From positions 609,501-673,500 of the forward strand of contig NZ_OLMF01000004.1 of NCBI RefSeq assembly GCF_900290195.1: a DNA stretch of 64,000 nt, read 5' to 3'. The position numbers and the translations under genes were made by a program. The DNA comes from Anaerococcus marasmi (GTDB lineage Bacteria > Bacillota > Clostridia > Tissierellales > Peptoniphilaceae). The first letter of the stretch is position 1. The number at the start of each line of letters is the position of its first letter. Shown piece after piece: positions 17,404 through 25,332 of the stretch. A model generated the notes under the pieces. That model did not search any database. It was given only the letters and a program-made list of their open reading frames with translations, and was not told the origin of the DNA.

Positions 17404-18417
17404 ATGGATGATAAAAGAAAGCTTAAATTTATTTTTGTTGCATTTGCACTTTTATTGATATTAGGTACCTTTGGATACATGTTCCTGCTTAAGGTAAGCC
17501 TGGTAGATGCCTTATATATGACAGTGATTACCATATCGACTGTGGGTTTCGGCGAGGTCGGGACTACTAGTGCCTATTCAGAAATTTTTTCTGTGCTGAT
17601 GATTTTTCTGGGAGTTGGTGTCGTGGGATACGCCTTTACCACGGTTGTTGCAATGCTCGTTGAAGGAAGGCTTGTAGATTTATGGAAGGGAAGCAAGATG
17701 GATAAGAAGATTTCTGCTCTAGATGAGCATTATATAATATGTGGGTCGGGAGAGCTTGCCGATGTGATTATTGATAAATTCATCAAGGAAAACTTAGATT
17801 TTCTTGTAATCACTGATGACAGGGCCGACCTAGATGATTACAGTCATAATAATATTTTGGTCATAGAAGGCCAAGCGACCGAGGAGGAAGTCCTCGAAAA
17901 GGCAGGCATATCAAAGGCAAAGGGCCTTATAGCAGCCCTTCCTTCAGAAGTTGATAATATAGTAACGGTCCTAACTGCTAGAAATCTCAACAAGGATATC
18001 TATATTATAGCCAATTCGACCTCTAAATCAGGTAGTCAAAAATTAATGAAAGTTGGAGCAAATAAGACCATGTCCGCCATAGAAATCAGTGGTAAGAGGA
18101 TAGCATCCCTTATGATTAAGCCAAACATCATTTCCTTCTTGGATGTGGTGACCAAGGTCGGAGATATTGAGATGGACCTTGAGGAAGTCATTGTAAAGAA
18201 AGGCTCTTATCTAGAAAACAAAGACCTAATAGCCGCCCAGATTCCTAATAAAACTGGCCTCATAGTCCTTGCCATAAAGAGAAATAAAGATAAGAAAATG
18301 CTCTTCAATCCACCAGGAAACTACATCTTTGAGACCAACGATGTCCTTATAGTTCTTGGCAGAGAAGAGCAAGTAGAAAAGTTAAGACACTTAGGAGATG
18401 AAAGTAAAGAAGGCTAG
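17404..18417 (+). CDS. Potassium channel with RCK (TrkA-N) domain
   Basis: 337 residues. Two transmembrane helices (about 9-29 and 59-84) flank a pore loop with the filter TVGFGEVG, a variant of TVGYGD, so K+ selectivity is likely. The cytoplasmic part is an RCK/TrkA-N Rossmann domain starting HYIICGSGELADVI near residue 111, then an RCK-C domain in the last 90 residues (VLIVLGREEQVEKL). This is the MthK-like layout, usually gated by Ca2+ or nucleotides; the ligand here is unknown. The start is set by GGGAGG. It is a single gene closed by a terminator that overlaps its stop codon. Confidence 0.93.
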   Translation: MDDKRKLKFIFVAFALLLILGTFGYMFLLKVSLVDALYMTVITISTVGFGEVGTTSAYSEIFSVLMIFLGVGVVGYAFTTVVAMLVEGRLVDLWKGSKMDKKISALDEHYIICGSGELADVIIDKFIKENLDFLVITDDRADLDDYSHNNILVIEGQATEEEVLEKAGISKAKGLIAALPSEVDNIVTVLTARNLNKDIYIIANSTSKSGSQKLMKVGANKTMSAIEISGKRIASLMIKPNIISFLDVVTKVGDIEMDLEEVIVKKGSYLENKDLIAAQIPNKTGLIVLAIKRNKDKKMLFNPPGNYIFETNDVLIVLGREEQVEKLRHLGDESKEG

Positions 18418-18440
18418 TTTAGATGCTGCCTTCTTTTGTT
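18406..18440 (+). terminator. Terminator of the K+ channel gene
   Basis: Stem AAAGAAGGC / GCCTTCTTT with a T run after it; the left arm contains the last codons of the channel gene. Confidence 0.75.
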
Positions 18441-18474
18441 GTTTAAGTTTTTCTTATAATTAGGATAAATATCA

Positions 18475-19434
18475 TCAAAGCCTATTTATTTTGTTTAGGT
18501 CAATACTAATATCTATAAATTCACTAAGGCTTCTAAAAACTTGAAAAATCGCCGAACGAATGGCAAAGTCTTCGTGAGTTTGAGGAAGGTCTATCATCCT
18601 AAAGTGCTTATTCAAATATTCTATCCTTTCCTTGACCTTGATCATTTCGTTCGCATCTCCGAGCTTTTCTCCTGTATCGATTATTATGTCGGAAATTAGT
18701 TTACCTTCGTCATAGGCCCTTGGAATCTCCTTTAAGTCCTCGTACATTTCTTTTAGAAGGTCCATCTCTATTTGCCTGTGGCTTAAGTCTCTTAGGATAT
18801 CCTTGCTATTATGGATTCTGTTATCATTTTCGACAATTGCAAGGTCCATGGCCTTTCCTATATCCGCTTCTAGCTTTCTTATCTTATCTTCATATATTTC
18901 TACGTCTAGTTGGTTGACTAGGATATTTCCGAAAAAGTTTAGAATGTCCTTGATGTCCCTATCTATATTATAAATCCATTCTTTAAGCTCATCCTGGCTT
19001 TCTGGTGCGTAGAGGTTGGTCAAGAAGGCAAAGCCTGTTCCTATAAGGACGAGGGCCAGCTCATTTTTTATTATAGAAGGATTAATTTGACCATAGCTTA
19101 GCAAGTGGGTGACGGTTACACTTGATGGGCCAAGTCCCAGTTCGATTTTTAATAATAAAGACAAGGGCACGAATAAGAGTAAGTAGATACCAAAAGCCCA
19201 AGTTTTGTAAGAAAATATTTCAAAGACTATGGCACCAATAGTAAATGCTAGGATTGCCGAAACCACCCTTTTAAGCCCTCCTTTGACAGTTGCTTTTCTA
19301 GTCTCAAATATATCGAGTATGGTGATGATTCCAGCAGAAGATGCGTAGTTAAGACCCAGGAAGCTTGCCAAGGATAGAGAAAGGCTAGCAGCTAGAGCTG
19401 TTTTTATAGTAGTGCTAATTATAGTTTTGTTCAT
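18475..19434 (-). CDS. Aromatic acid exporter family (ArAE/FUSC-like) membrane protein
   Basis: 319 residues. Five or six hydrophobic helices fill the first 150 residues, including an AGIITILDIFETRKATVKGG stretch typical of the ArAE_1 family, followed by a cytoplasmic, helix-rich half (about 160-319). Such proteins are assigned as exporters of aromatic carboxylic acids by family name only; no substrate is proven for the short Firmicutes members. The ATG at 19434 with GGGGA upstream is preferred over an earlier in-frame ATG. The gene follows an acetyltransferase gene with a 16-base gap, likely one transcript. Confidence 0.82.
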   Translation of the reverse strand: MNKTIISTTIKTALAASLSLSLASFLGLNYASSAGIITILDIFETRKATVKGGLKRVVSAILAFTIGAIVFEIFSYKTWAFGIYLLLFVPLSLLLKIELGLGPSSVTVTHLLSYGQINPSIIKNELALVLIGTGFAFLTNLYAPESQDELKEWIYNIDRDIKDILNFFGNILVNQLDVEIYEDKIRKLEADIGKAMDLAIVENDNRIHNSKDILRDLSHRQIEMDLLKEMYEDLKEIPRAYDEGKLISDIIIDTGEKLGDANEMIKVKERIEYLNKHFRMIDLPQTHEDFAIRSAIFQVFRSLSEFIDISIDLNKINRL

Positions 19435-19450
19435 GATGTCCCCTTGTAAT

Positions 19451-19924
19451 TTATTTTTCACCTAGGTATTTAATATAAAGCTGGCAAGGATTATTCTCAT
19501 CCCATAAACTAGGAAAGCACTCTAACTCCTTATATCCCATAGCCTTGTAGAAGTCATTGGTCTTATTATATTCTTCGTAAATGCCTCTCTTTACAGTCTT
19601 AACCTGAGCATAGGAAAAAGATAAAGACCTAGCTAAATCTTCAAAGGCTTTGATTAAAAGACTTCCAAGCCCCAGTCTATGGTATTTTTTCATAAGTCCC
19701 ATTACAAAGATCTCAGCACAATACTTACTTGTTTCTTTCATTACTAAAAAGCCTGCTGGACTATCATCTACAAAAACAGCTAAAAATACCTTATCAAGGG
19801 ATTCTTGTATGTACATCTCTCTACTTTCGGATATCCCAAACCAATCAGAAAGATCATCTAGGACTAATCTTCCTATCTTTTCTTTATCATTCTTATCTTT
19901 TATTTCAATTATTTTACTATTAAT
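19451..19924 (-). CDS. GNAT acetyltransferase, probably started at AUU
   Basis: The obvious ATG (19816) would give only 121 residues and miss the first strand and helix of the GNAT fold. Upstream in the same frame the translation continues sensibly for 36 codons (KIIEIKDKND..., then RLVLDDLSDWFGISESRE), much like the start of other GNAT enzymes. No ATG, GTG or TTG exists there, but an ATT at 19922-19924 lies seven bases after GGAG. With it the protein is 157 residues, the usual size. The core has LGLGSLLIKAFEDLA (acetyl-CoA loop) and NKTNDFYKAMGYKE. The substrate is unknown. An alternative is that the start codon is mutated and only a weak or no product is made. Confidence 0.7.
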   Translation of the reverse strand: MNSKIIEIKDKNDKEKIGRLVLDDLSDWFGISESREMYIQESLDKVFLAVFVDDSPAGFLVMKETSKYCAEIFVMGLMKKYHRLGLGSLLIKAFEDLARSLSFSYAQVKTVKRGIYEEYNKTNDFYKAMGYKELECFPSLWDENNPCQLYIKYLGEK

Positions 19925-20169
19925 TTTAGCACTCCATAAGCTAATTGTAAATCTAGCTATAATGTATATTTTTATTTAACGATTGCGAGAGATTATTTCA
20001 GTCTACAGATAATCAAAGTAATCACTATAATCAATTAAACTTCATATAGCACTTTACTTCTACTAGCCTAAATAAAATCTAATCATATTATTTTTTAAAA
20101 AACTTCTTTTAAATGAAATTTAGAGTCTTAAATTTCTTAACTTATCTCATTTTTGTGTAAAATCGGCAG

Positions 20170-20192
20170 AAAAAAAGACCCCGAAGGGCCTT
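20170..20192 (-). terminator. Terminator of the ferredoxin gene
   Basis: Minus strand AGGCCC-TTCG-GGGTCT with seven T after it, 27 bases past the ferredoxin stop. Confidence 0.85.
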
Positions 20193-20218
20193 AGTATGTC
20201 ATTTGTTTATGTAGTTGA

Positions 20219-20410
<192 letters not shown>

Positions 20411-20528
20411 TTATTTCTTATGTCTATAATATACAACACATGGAATTAAAAGTCAAGAATTTTTTTATATTTATTCTGATTTTAATTATAAAATGATAAT
20501 TTATTCAAATTGATATTAATTATCATTT

Positions 20529-21329
20529 CTAGTATTCCATTTCCTTACATGAATAAGTCTCTTCAATTTCTTCATCAGTTCCTGTAAGCTTAACTCTTAC
20601 CTTAGATTTTTCTCTAATATAATCGTTATTTAGAACCATACCATAACCATCTTCCGTTTTTACTTTTTGACCTTCTTTTGGCATTTTCTTCTTGCTGCAT
20701 TTGTAGCATTCTTCTTCATAGGATAAACAGCACATGAGTCTACCACACATACCAGAAATCTTGCCTGGATCTAGGGTTATATCTTGGTCTTTGGCCATCT
20801 TTATGGACAGAGGTTTGAAGTCATTTAGAAATCTTCCACAACAGCATTTTTGCCCACAAGGACCTAGGTGTTCTATCATCTTGGCGTGATCTCTTACTCC
20901 AATTTGTCTAAGTTCAATCCTGTTTCTATAGATTGAGGCAAGATCTTTAACAAGAGATCTGAAGTCCACCCTATTTTCAGCCTTGAAGTAGAAGGTAATT
21001 TTGCTTCTGTCAAAGGTATATTTAGCATCTATTATCTTCATCTTTAGCCCATGGGCTGTGGCCTTTTCTTGGCAAAGACTTATTGCATTTTTGGCGTCTT
21101 GCTCGTTTTTGGCATAGTAATATAGGTCATCATGGGTTGCTTTTCTTAAAACCTTCGAAAGATTTCCCTTAGCTTCTGACTCGTCAACATCGACTAAGGC
21201 AACTTCTGCCATTTCCACTCCGTTGGATGTTTCTACTATTATCTTGTCCTTATATTCAAATTCATTTCCATTTGCATCGAAATGATATATCTTACCCGCT
21301 GGTCTAAATCTTATTCCTACGACTCTCAA
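20529..21329 (-). CDS. ricT: RicT/YaaT, PSP1-domain protein
   Basis: 266 residues. The PSP1 C-terminal domain covers about residues 60-150, and the signature cysteine cluster follows: GPCGQKCCCGRFL, SGMCGRLMCCLSYEEECYKC. In Bacillus the homologue forms the Ric complex with RicA and RicF, carries iron-sulphur clusters and steers RNase Y in mRNA maturation. The family assignment is firm; the role here is by analogy, since RicA/RicF are not in the window. It follows holB directly (one-base gap) in the tmk-darA-holB-ricT operon, the usual gene order. Confidence 0.93.
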   Translation of the reverse strand: MRVVGIRFRPAGKIYHFDANGNEFEYKDKIIVETSNGVEMAEVALVDVDESEAKGNLSKVLRKATHDDLYYYAKNEQDAKNAISLCQEKATAHGLKMKIIDAKYTFDRSKITFYFKAENRVDFRSLVKDLASIYRNRIELRQIGVRDHAKMIEHLGPCGQKCCCGRFLNDFKPLSIKMAKDQDITLDPGKISGMCGRLMCCLSYEEECYKCSKKKMPKEGQKVKTEDGYGMVLNNDYIREKSKVRVKLTGTDEEIEETYSCKEMEY

Positions 21330-22115
21330 TCAGAAATTCCCCTCTCTAAATATATTAAATATGATCTTTTCTATGCTTAGATCATAATTAATATTTGTTC
21401 TTGCAGCATTTTGTATATCTTCTATCAAAAATATTGCTTTTTCTATTTCGTCTACTGAAATTTTCGGAAATTTTTTTAGCATATATTTTGTATTGTAATC
21501 TAGCTCATCTTTCTTATAATTGTAGCTTATAAGGTCCTGGTATACTTTGAGTAAGGCCTTATAGATGGTTTGTCTATCGTCCTTATATTTAGCAAAGAAG
21601 TCCTTATTCTTGTAGTATGTTTCTATCTTACCCTTATAGATATCAGATATTATTCCAAAGACCTTGTCCATGTCTATATCAAGTTCATTTTCTTCAGATT
21701 TTATTGGAATTATCTGACATCTTGACCTAATAGTTGCCAAAAGATTGTATCTATTGGTGCATGTAAAGATGATCTTTACATAATCTTTTAGCTCTTCCAG
21801 GCTTTTTAGCATGGCGTTAGACCCTTCTTGCCTTAAGTCCTGGGCGTTGTGGATTATATATATTTTAATCTTACCGTTGTAGGGTCTAAGATAGATATCC
21901 TTTAAGACCTGTCTGATAGTTTCTATATCTATTACTCCACCTTCTTTGTCAATCAGGTAAAGGTCAGGGTTGTTATCATAATCTAGGCCATAGTAGCTAA
22001 AAACTTCTTTTGCAAAATCAAGGGCAAAGGCCTTGTTAGCTTCTTCATTTTTTCCTTCAAAAATATAGGCGTTGGATAGACTATTTACATCTATCGCGCT
22101 TTCTTTAAAGCTCAT
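21330..22115 (-). CDS. holB: DNA polymerase III delta-prime subunit-like ATPase
   Basis: 261 residues, the clamp-loader delta' subunit that helps open the beta clamp. It carries the typical NAYIFEGKNEEANKAFALDFAK opening without a good Walker A, then KIYIIHNAQDL (degenerate Walker B), EGSNAMLKSLEELKDYVKII and FTCTNRYNLLATIRSRCQII with the SRC motif. It is shorter than E. coli delta'. It overlaps darA by four bases and abuts ricT, the conserved Firmicutes order, which supports the call. Confidence 0.88.
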   Translation of the reverse strand: MSFKESAIDVNSLSNAYIFEGKNEEANKAFALDFAKEVFSYYGLDYDNNPDLYLIDKEGGVIDIETIRQVLKDIYLRPYNGKIKIYIIHNAQDLRQEGSNAMLKSLEELKDYVKIIFTCTNRYNLLATIRSRCQIIPIKSEENELDIDMDKVFGIISDIYKGKIETYYKNKDFFAKYKDDRQTIYKALLKVYQDLISYNYKKDELDYNTKYMLKKFPKISVDEIEKAIFLIEDIQNAARTNINYDLSIEKIIFNIFREGNF

Positions 22116-22441
22116 AGTTGAATATATTTATCAACGTCAATTAGAAATATTGTAGCCCCGCCGACAGTTATATCTATTGGAACTGTGTTTGTCAAAAGTG
22201 AGCTTTCTGCTGTTGGGTTGATGATAGTTGTAGTTGTATCTCTCTTCTTGCAGTTTTTCTCTATGATGGAAAGGACTTCGTCTAGGTCTTCTTCCTCCAC
22301 ACCTATTAAGAGAGTTGTATTTCCCTTTTTGAGAAAACCACCTGTTGTAGCAAGTTTTGTAATCCTATATCCCTTATCTGTTAATGCATCAACCAAAAAG
22401 TTCACATCTGCATCTTGAACTATAGCTATAAGTAGTTTCAT
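22112..22441 (-). CDS. darA: Cyclic-di-AMP receptor (PII-like)
   Basis: 109 residues of the DarA/PstA family, a trimeric PII-like protein that binds c-di-AMP. The start MKLLIAIVQDADVN, then RITKLATTGGFLKKGNTTLLIGVEE, is typical; the TTGGFL segment lines the nucleotide pocket in solved homologues. Its target is unknown in all species. It overlaps tmk by four bases and holB by four bases, so its level is tied to these genes. The K+ channel encoded elsewhere in the window is another kind of protein often under c-di-AMP control, but no link is shown here. Confidence 0.92.
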   Translation of the reverse strand: MKLLIAIVQDADVNFLVDALTDKGYRITKLATTGGFLKKGNTTLLIGVEEEDLDEVLSIIEKNCKKRDTTTTIINPTAESSLLTNTVPIDITVGGATIFLIDVDKYIQL

Positions 22442-23067
22442 AGTATCTCCTCCAAAGATTTGTAAATTAAATCCATTACTTGATCAGTTACTTCCTCTAT
22501 AGATTTTGTTGCATCTACCCTTTTTATATCATCCTTGTATCTTTCTGCTATATCTAGATAAGCATCAAATATCTTCTTGTGGAAGTCGAAGTCTTCACTT
22601 TCGAGCCTATCTGCTGAGAAGTTCGCTCTTTTTCTTACTAGAGCTGTCTTGTAGTCGATATCAAAGAATATGGTAAGGTCTGCCTTTATATTTTCTGTTG
22701 CAAAGTCATTAATTTCCTTTACCTTTTCTATTCCAAGTCCTCTCCCAACTCCCTGATAGAGGAGGGAACTTAGGACAAACCTATCACATATGACAAGCTT
22801 TCCTTCTTCAAGGCTTGGCCTAATCTCTTCTTCTATAAGTTGGGCCCTGCTTGCGGCAAATAGCAGACATTCGCACCTACTAGTCATTTTGTCATTGTCA
22901 TTATCTATGATAATTTCTCTAATCTTCTCAGAGATTTTGGTTCCGCCTGGTTCTCTAAAGTCTAAGAATTCTATCTGATCTTTCTTAAGTCTCTTCTTTA
23001 CTTTATTTATAACTGTTGTTTTTCCAGATCCATCAGGACCTTCAAATACTATTAGTTTTCCTGTCAT
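22438..23067 (-). CDS. tmk: Thymidylate kinase
   Basis: 209 residues; phosphorylates dTMP to dTDP. Motifs: P-loop FEGPDGSGKTT at residues 8-18, the REPGGTKISE loop with the DR(E)PGG-type Arg, CDRFVLSSLLYQGVGRGL (DRY-like motif and substrate contacts) and the LID region ALVRKRANFSADRLESE. First gene of the tmk-darA-holB-ricT operon. The start at 23067 opens a short leader after the L25 terminator. Confidence 0.95.
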   Translation of the reverse strand: MTGKLIVFEGPDGSGKTTVINKVKKRLKKDQIEFLDFREPGGTKISEKIREIIIDNDNDKMTSRCECLLFAASRAQLIEEEIRPSLEEGKLVICDRFVLSSLLYQGVGRGLGIEKVKEINDFATENIKADLTIFFDIDYKTALVRKRANFSADRLESEDFDFHKKIFDAYLDIAERYKDDIKRVDATKSIEEVTDQVMDLIYKSLEEIL

Positions 23068-23124
23068 GGTTTTATTATACCATATTAGGGAAAATTTAGC
23101 TTAGAAGATTTTCCTAAAGATAGC

Positions 23125-23152
23125 AAAAAAAAAAGACCGCGTGGCCTTTTTT
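23125..23152 (-). terminator. Terminator of the L25 gene
   Basis: Minus strand AAAAGGCC-ACGC-GGTCTTTT with a long T run, directly after the L25 stop. Confidence 0.85.
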
Positions 23153-23156
23153 AATC

Positions 23157-23813
23157 TTATTCTTCGTCTTCTGATTCACTTTCTTCAGTTTCATCAACTG
23201 TTGGAACGTCACTTGCGTCAGCTGCTTCTTCTTCGCCTTCTTCTGGAATTTCTTCCTCATTAGGTTCTTGTAGTGAGCAGATAACTTCGTCGTCCTCTTC
23301 AAGAATTGTGATATCGTCAACTTTTGCAATGTCAAGATCAGCTATTGTTCTAACATCACCGATTTGTAGATCGCTTACTTCAACGTCAGCTGTTTGAGGG
23401 ATATATCTTGGTAGACATTCTACTTCAACAACGTCGATGTTTTGAACTAGTACTGATGGTTCAACTCTGATTTCATCTCTACCAACAAGAACAACTGGAA
23501 CTTGTACTCTGATAGTTTCGTTTTGGTTAATTGCTTGGAAGTCAACGTGTAAAAATTGATTTTTGAATGCGTGATTTTGATATGCTTTGATAAGTACGTC
23601 TTTTTTCTCATCACCAAAATCTAATGTTATAATTGTTGATGTTCCAGCTTGTCTAAGTACTTTTTCAAAATCTCTAGCTGTTACTTGAACATTTATATTT
23701 TCTTCATCTTTGGCATAAACAACTCCTGGTACTAGTTCAGCTGCTCTTAGCTTGTTAACTTTGTTTTTACCAGTAGCTTCTCTTTTTTCTGCTTGTAAAA
23801 CTAACTCTGCCAT
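23157..23813 (-). CDS. rplY: Ribosomal protein L25, long CTC form
   Basis: 218 residues: an N-terminal L25 5S-rRNA-binding domain (1-90: KREATGKNKVNKLRAAELVPGVVY in two parts, then HAFKNQFLHVDFQ) and the TL5/CTC C-terminal domain (95-185). An acidic tail of Glu, Asp and Ser ends the protein. The CTC form is linked to general stress in Bacillus. Single gene with its own terminator. The start at 23813 has AGGAGG just upstream. Confidence 0.93.
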   Translation of the reverse strand: MAELVLQAEKREATGKNKVNKLRAAELVPGVVYAKDEENINVQVTARDFEKVLRQAGTSTIITLDFGDEKKDVLIKAYQNHAFKNQFLHVDFQAINQNETIRVQVPVVLVGRDEIRVEPSVLVQNIDVVEVECLPRYIPQTADVEVSDLQIGDVRTIADLDIAKVDDITILEEDDEVICSLQEPNEEEIPEEGEEEAADASDVPTVDETEESESEDEE

Positions 23814-23939
23814 TTTGCCTCCTTATATATTCATACTGCTTAATTATACCTCATAAACATTTCATTTACAATGTTTTAGTTTCAATCAATACAATTCGGG
23901 TATATAAATTATGAAGATAATATATAGAAAGGAGTAACA

Positions 23940-24449
23940 ATGTCAAGAAAAATTAAATTCGGTAGCGTTGAAGTGAGTGTAGATGGTGAAAAGCTCAAGG
24001 TTGGGGATATAGCCCCAGACTTTTTGGCTATTGATAATGAGCTAAACGAGTATTCGTCTAAAGAAGACGATGGTAAGATCAAACTAATATCAGTTATCCC
24101 ATCTATAGATACATCAGTTTGCGAAATTCAAACTACAATGTTTACTAAGGCGAGAGAAAACCTATCGGATGACGTATCCCTTATCACTGTATCAAACGAC
24201 TTACCTTTCGCTCAGGTGAGATTCTTAGAAGAGAAAGAAATAACAAACAATAAATTCGTATCAGATTACATTCACCATGACTTCTCAAAGAAATATTCAA
24301 CCTTGATCAATGAACTCAAGCTTTTAAATAGGTCAGTTTTTGTAATTGATAAGGACAACAAAATCGCCTACGCAGAATATTTAGATCAAAATACTGATTT
24401 GCCAGATTATGAAAAAGCAATAGAAATCGTCAAAAGTTTAGAAAAATAA
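23940..24449 (+). CDS. tpx: Thiol peroxidase (Tpx), one-cysteine form
   Basis: 169-residue atypical peroxiredoxin that reduces lipid and hydrogen peroxides. The peroxidatic site SIDTSVCEIQT (near residue 60) is intact, and ISVIPS, NDLPFAQVRF and NRSVFVIDKDNKIAY match the family. The resolving cysteine, normally a few residues after DLPFAQ(S/V)RF, is Leu here (RFLEEKE), and the protein has no other cysteine. It would therefore need an outside thiol as resolving partner. The start has AAAGGAG upstream. Isolated gene facing folD, with a shared bidirectional terminator. Confidence 0.92.
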   Translation: MSRKIKFGSVEVSVDGEKLKVGDIAPDFLAIDNELNEYSSKEDDGKIKLISVIPSIDTSVCEIQTTMFTKARENLSDDVSLITVSNDLPFAQVRFLEEKEITNNKFVSDYIHHDFSKKYSTLINELKLLNRSVFVIDKDNKIAYAEYLDQNTDLPDYEKAIEIVKSLEK

Positions 24450-24451
24450 AG

Positions 24452-24493
24452 AATGGATAAGAATCTAAGTTAAAAGATTCTTATCCATTTTTA
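24452..24493. terminator. Bidirectional terminator between tpx and folD
   Basis: Perfect 15-bp stem AATGGATAAGAATCT / AGATTCTTATCCATT with T or A runs on both sides; ends tpx (plus) and folD (minus). Confidence 0.9.
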
Positions 24494-25273
24494 AATTAGA
24501 GATTCTAAGAGCATAAGTGTCGTAAGAGCTCCTATTCCCCTCTTATTTGTGAGAACTTCTATATCCATACCCTCCAAGCTCTTATAGTCCACATCGCCTA
24601 TAATTTTGCCATCTAGATAGGTCGTACCTACATCTACAACAAGCATCCCTTCTGTAAAATAAGTCTTGTCATAAAAATTAGCCTTTCCTATAGCTGAAAT
24701 AAATATATCAGCATTCTTTATAAGATCTTTTTGATTTGCTGTATGACGGGTTATGATTGTAACAGTCGCATATTTAGTTAGTAAATTCATTGCTAATGGC
24801 TTTCCTATAGTTGTAGTCTTATTTGAAATCGCTATATTCTTACCCTTAAGGCTAGAGTATTTCTCTTCTAGAAATCTTACTATTGCTCTAGCTGTTTGAG
24901 GAAGACTTTCTGTAGATCCCTCCATAGCATGACCTTGGGCTTTGTAGGTGAAGGCATCAAGATCCTTGATTTCAATATTATCCTTAAGAAGGGCTAAGTC
25001 TTTCCCATCTCCAAAAGGCGCAAGTATTATATAGCCATCTTCCTTATCATAGGAATTGATATATGCTAAGATTTCTTCTGGCTTTTCTGTAGTAAATTCA
25101 TAGTCCACATATTCGATAGCAAACTTTTCACATCTTTTAATTATTGCCTTCTTATAGTGTAGGACTTCACTAGTGGGATTTTTGGATAAGAGCAAAATCT
25201 TATTAGTAAACTTATGGCTTGTAAGTTTATCTACCAAGGTATCTTTAATACCATCTGTATTTAATGTTTTCAT
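24491..25273 (-). CDS. folD: FolD-like methylene-THF dehydrogenase/cyclohydrolase, divergent
   Basis: 260 residues with the FolD layout: NPTSE near residue 35, DLDAF near 110, a Rossmann half with KTTTIGKPLAMNLL, TVTIITRHT, DIFISAIGKA and GDVDY. Several conserved spots differ from the usual enzyme. The catalytic Lys region keeps a Lys but the partner Tyr is Leu, VQLPLP reads ILAPFG (the Gln is lost), PCTPxG reads PQTARA, and PGGVGPMT reads NKRGIGALT. It may keep only one of its two activities or use another folate form. The start at 25273 follows GGAGGT and lies right after the terminator of the upstream wall-hydrolase gene. Confidence 0.82.
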   Translation of the reverse strand: MKTLNTDGIKDTLVDKLTSHKFTNKILLLSKNPTSEVLHYKKAIIKRCEKFAIEYVDYEFTTEKPEEILAYINSYDKEDGYIILAPFGDGKDLALLKDNIEIKDLDAFTYKAQGHAMEGSTESLPQTARAIVRFLEEKYSSLKGKNIAISNKTTTIGKPLAMNLLTKYATVTIITRHTANQKDLIKNADIFISAIGKANFYDKTYFTEGMLVVDVGTTYLDGKIIGDVDYKSLEGMDIEVLTNKRGIGALTTLMLLESLI

Positions 25274-25284
25274 TTTACCTCCAT

Positions 25285-25317
25285 AAAAAAACCCCAACTA
25301 GGCTAAACCTAATCGGG
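25285..25317 (-). terminator. Terminator of the NlpC/P60 gene
   Basis: Minus strand CCCGATTAGG-TTTAG-CCTAGTTGGGG then seven T. It sits just in front of the folD ribosome site, so folD needs read-through or a promoter of its own. Confidence 0.8.
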
Positions 25318-25332
25318 ATAATTTAAAAATTA

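Noticed and set aside
23114-23335. 73-residue minus-strand ORF overlapping the end of the L25 gene
   Set aside because: It is an out-of-frame Lys-rich reading of the acidic L25 tail and runs into the terminator.
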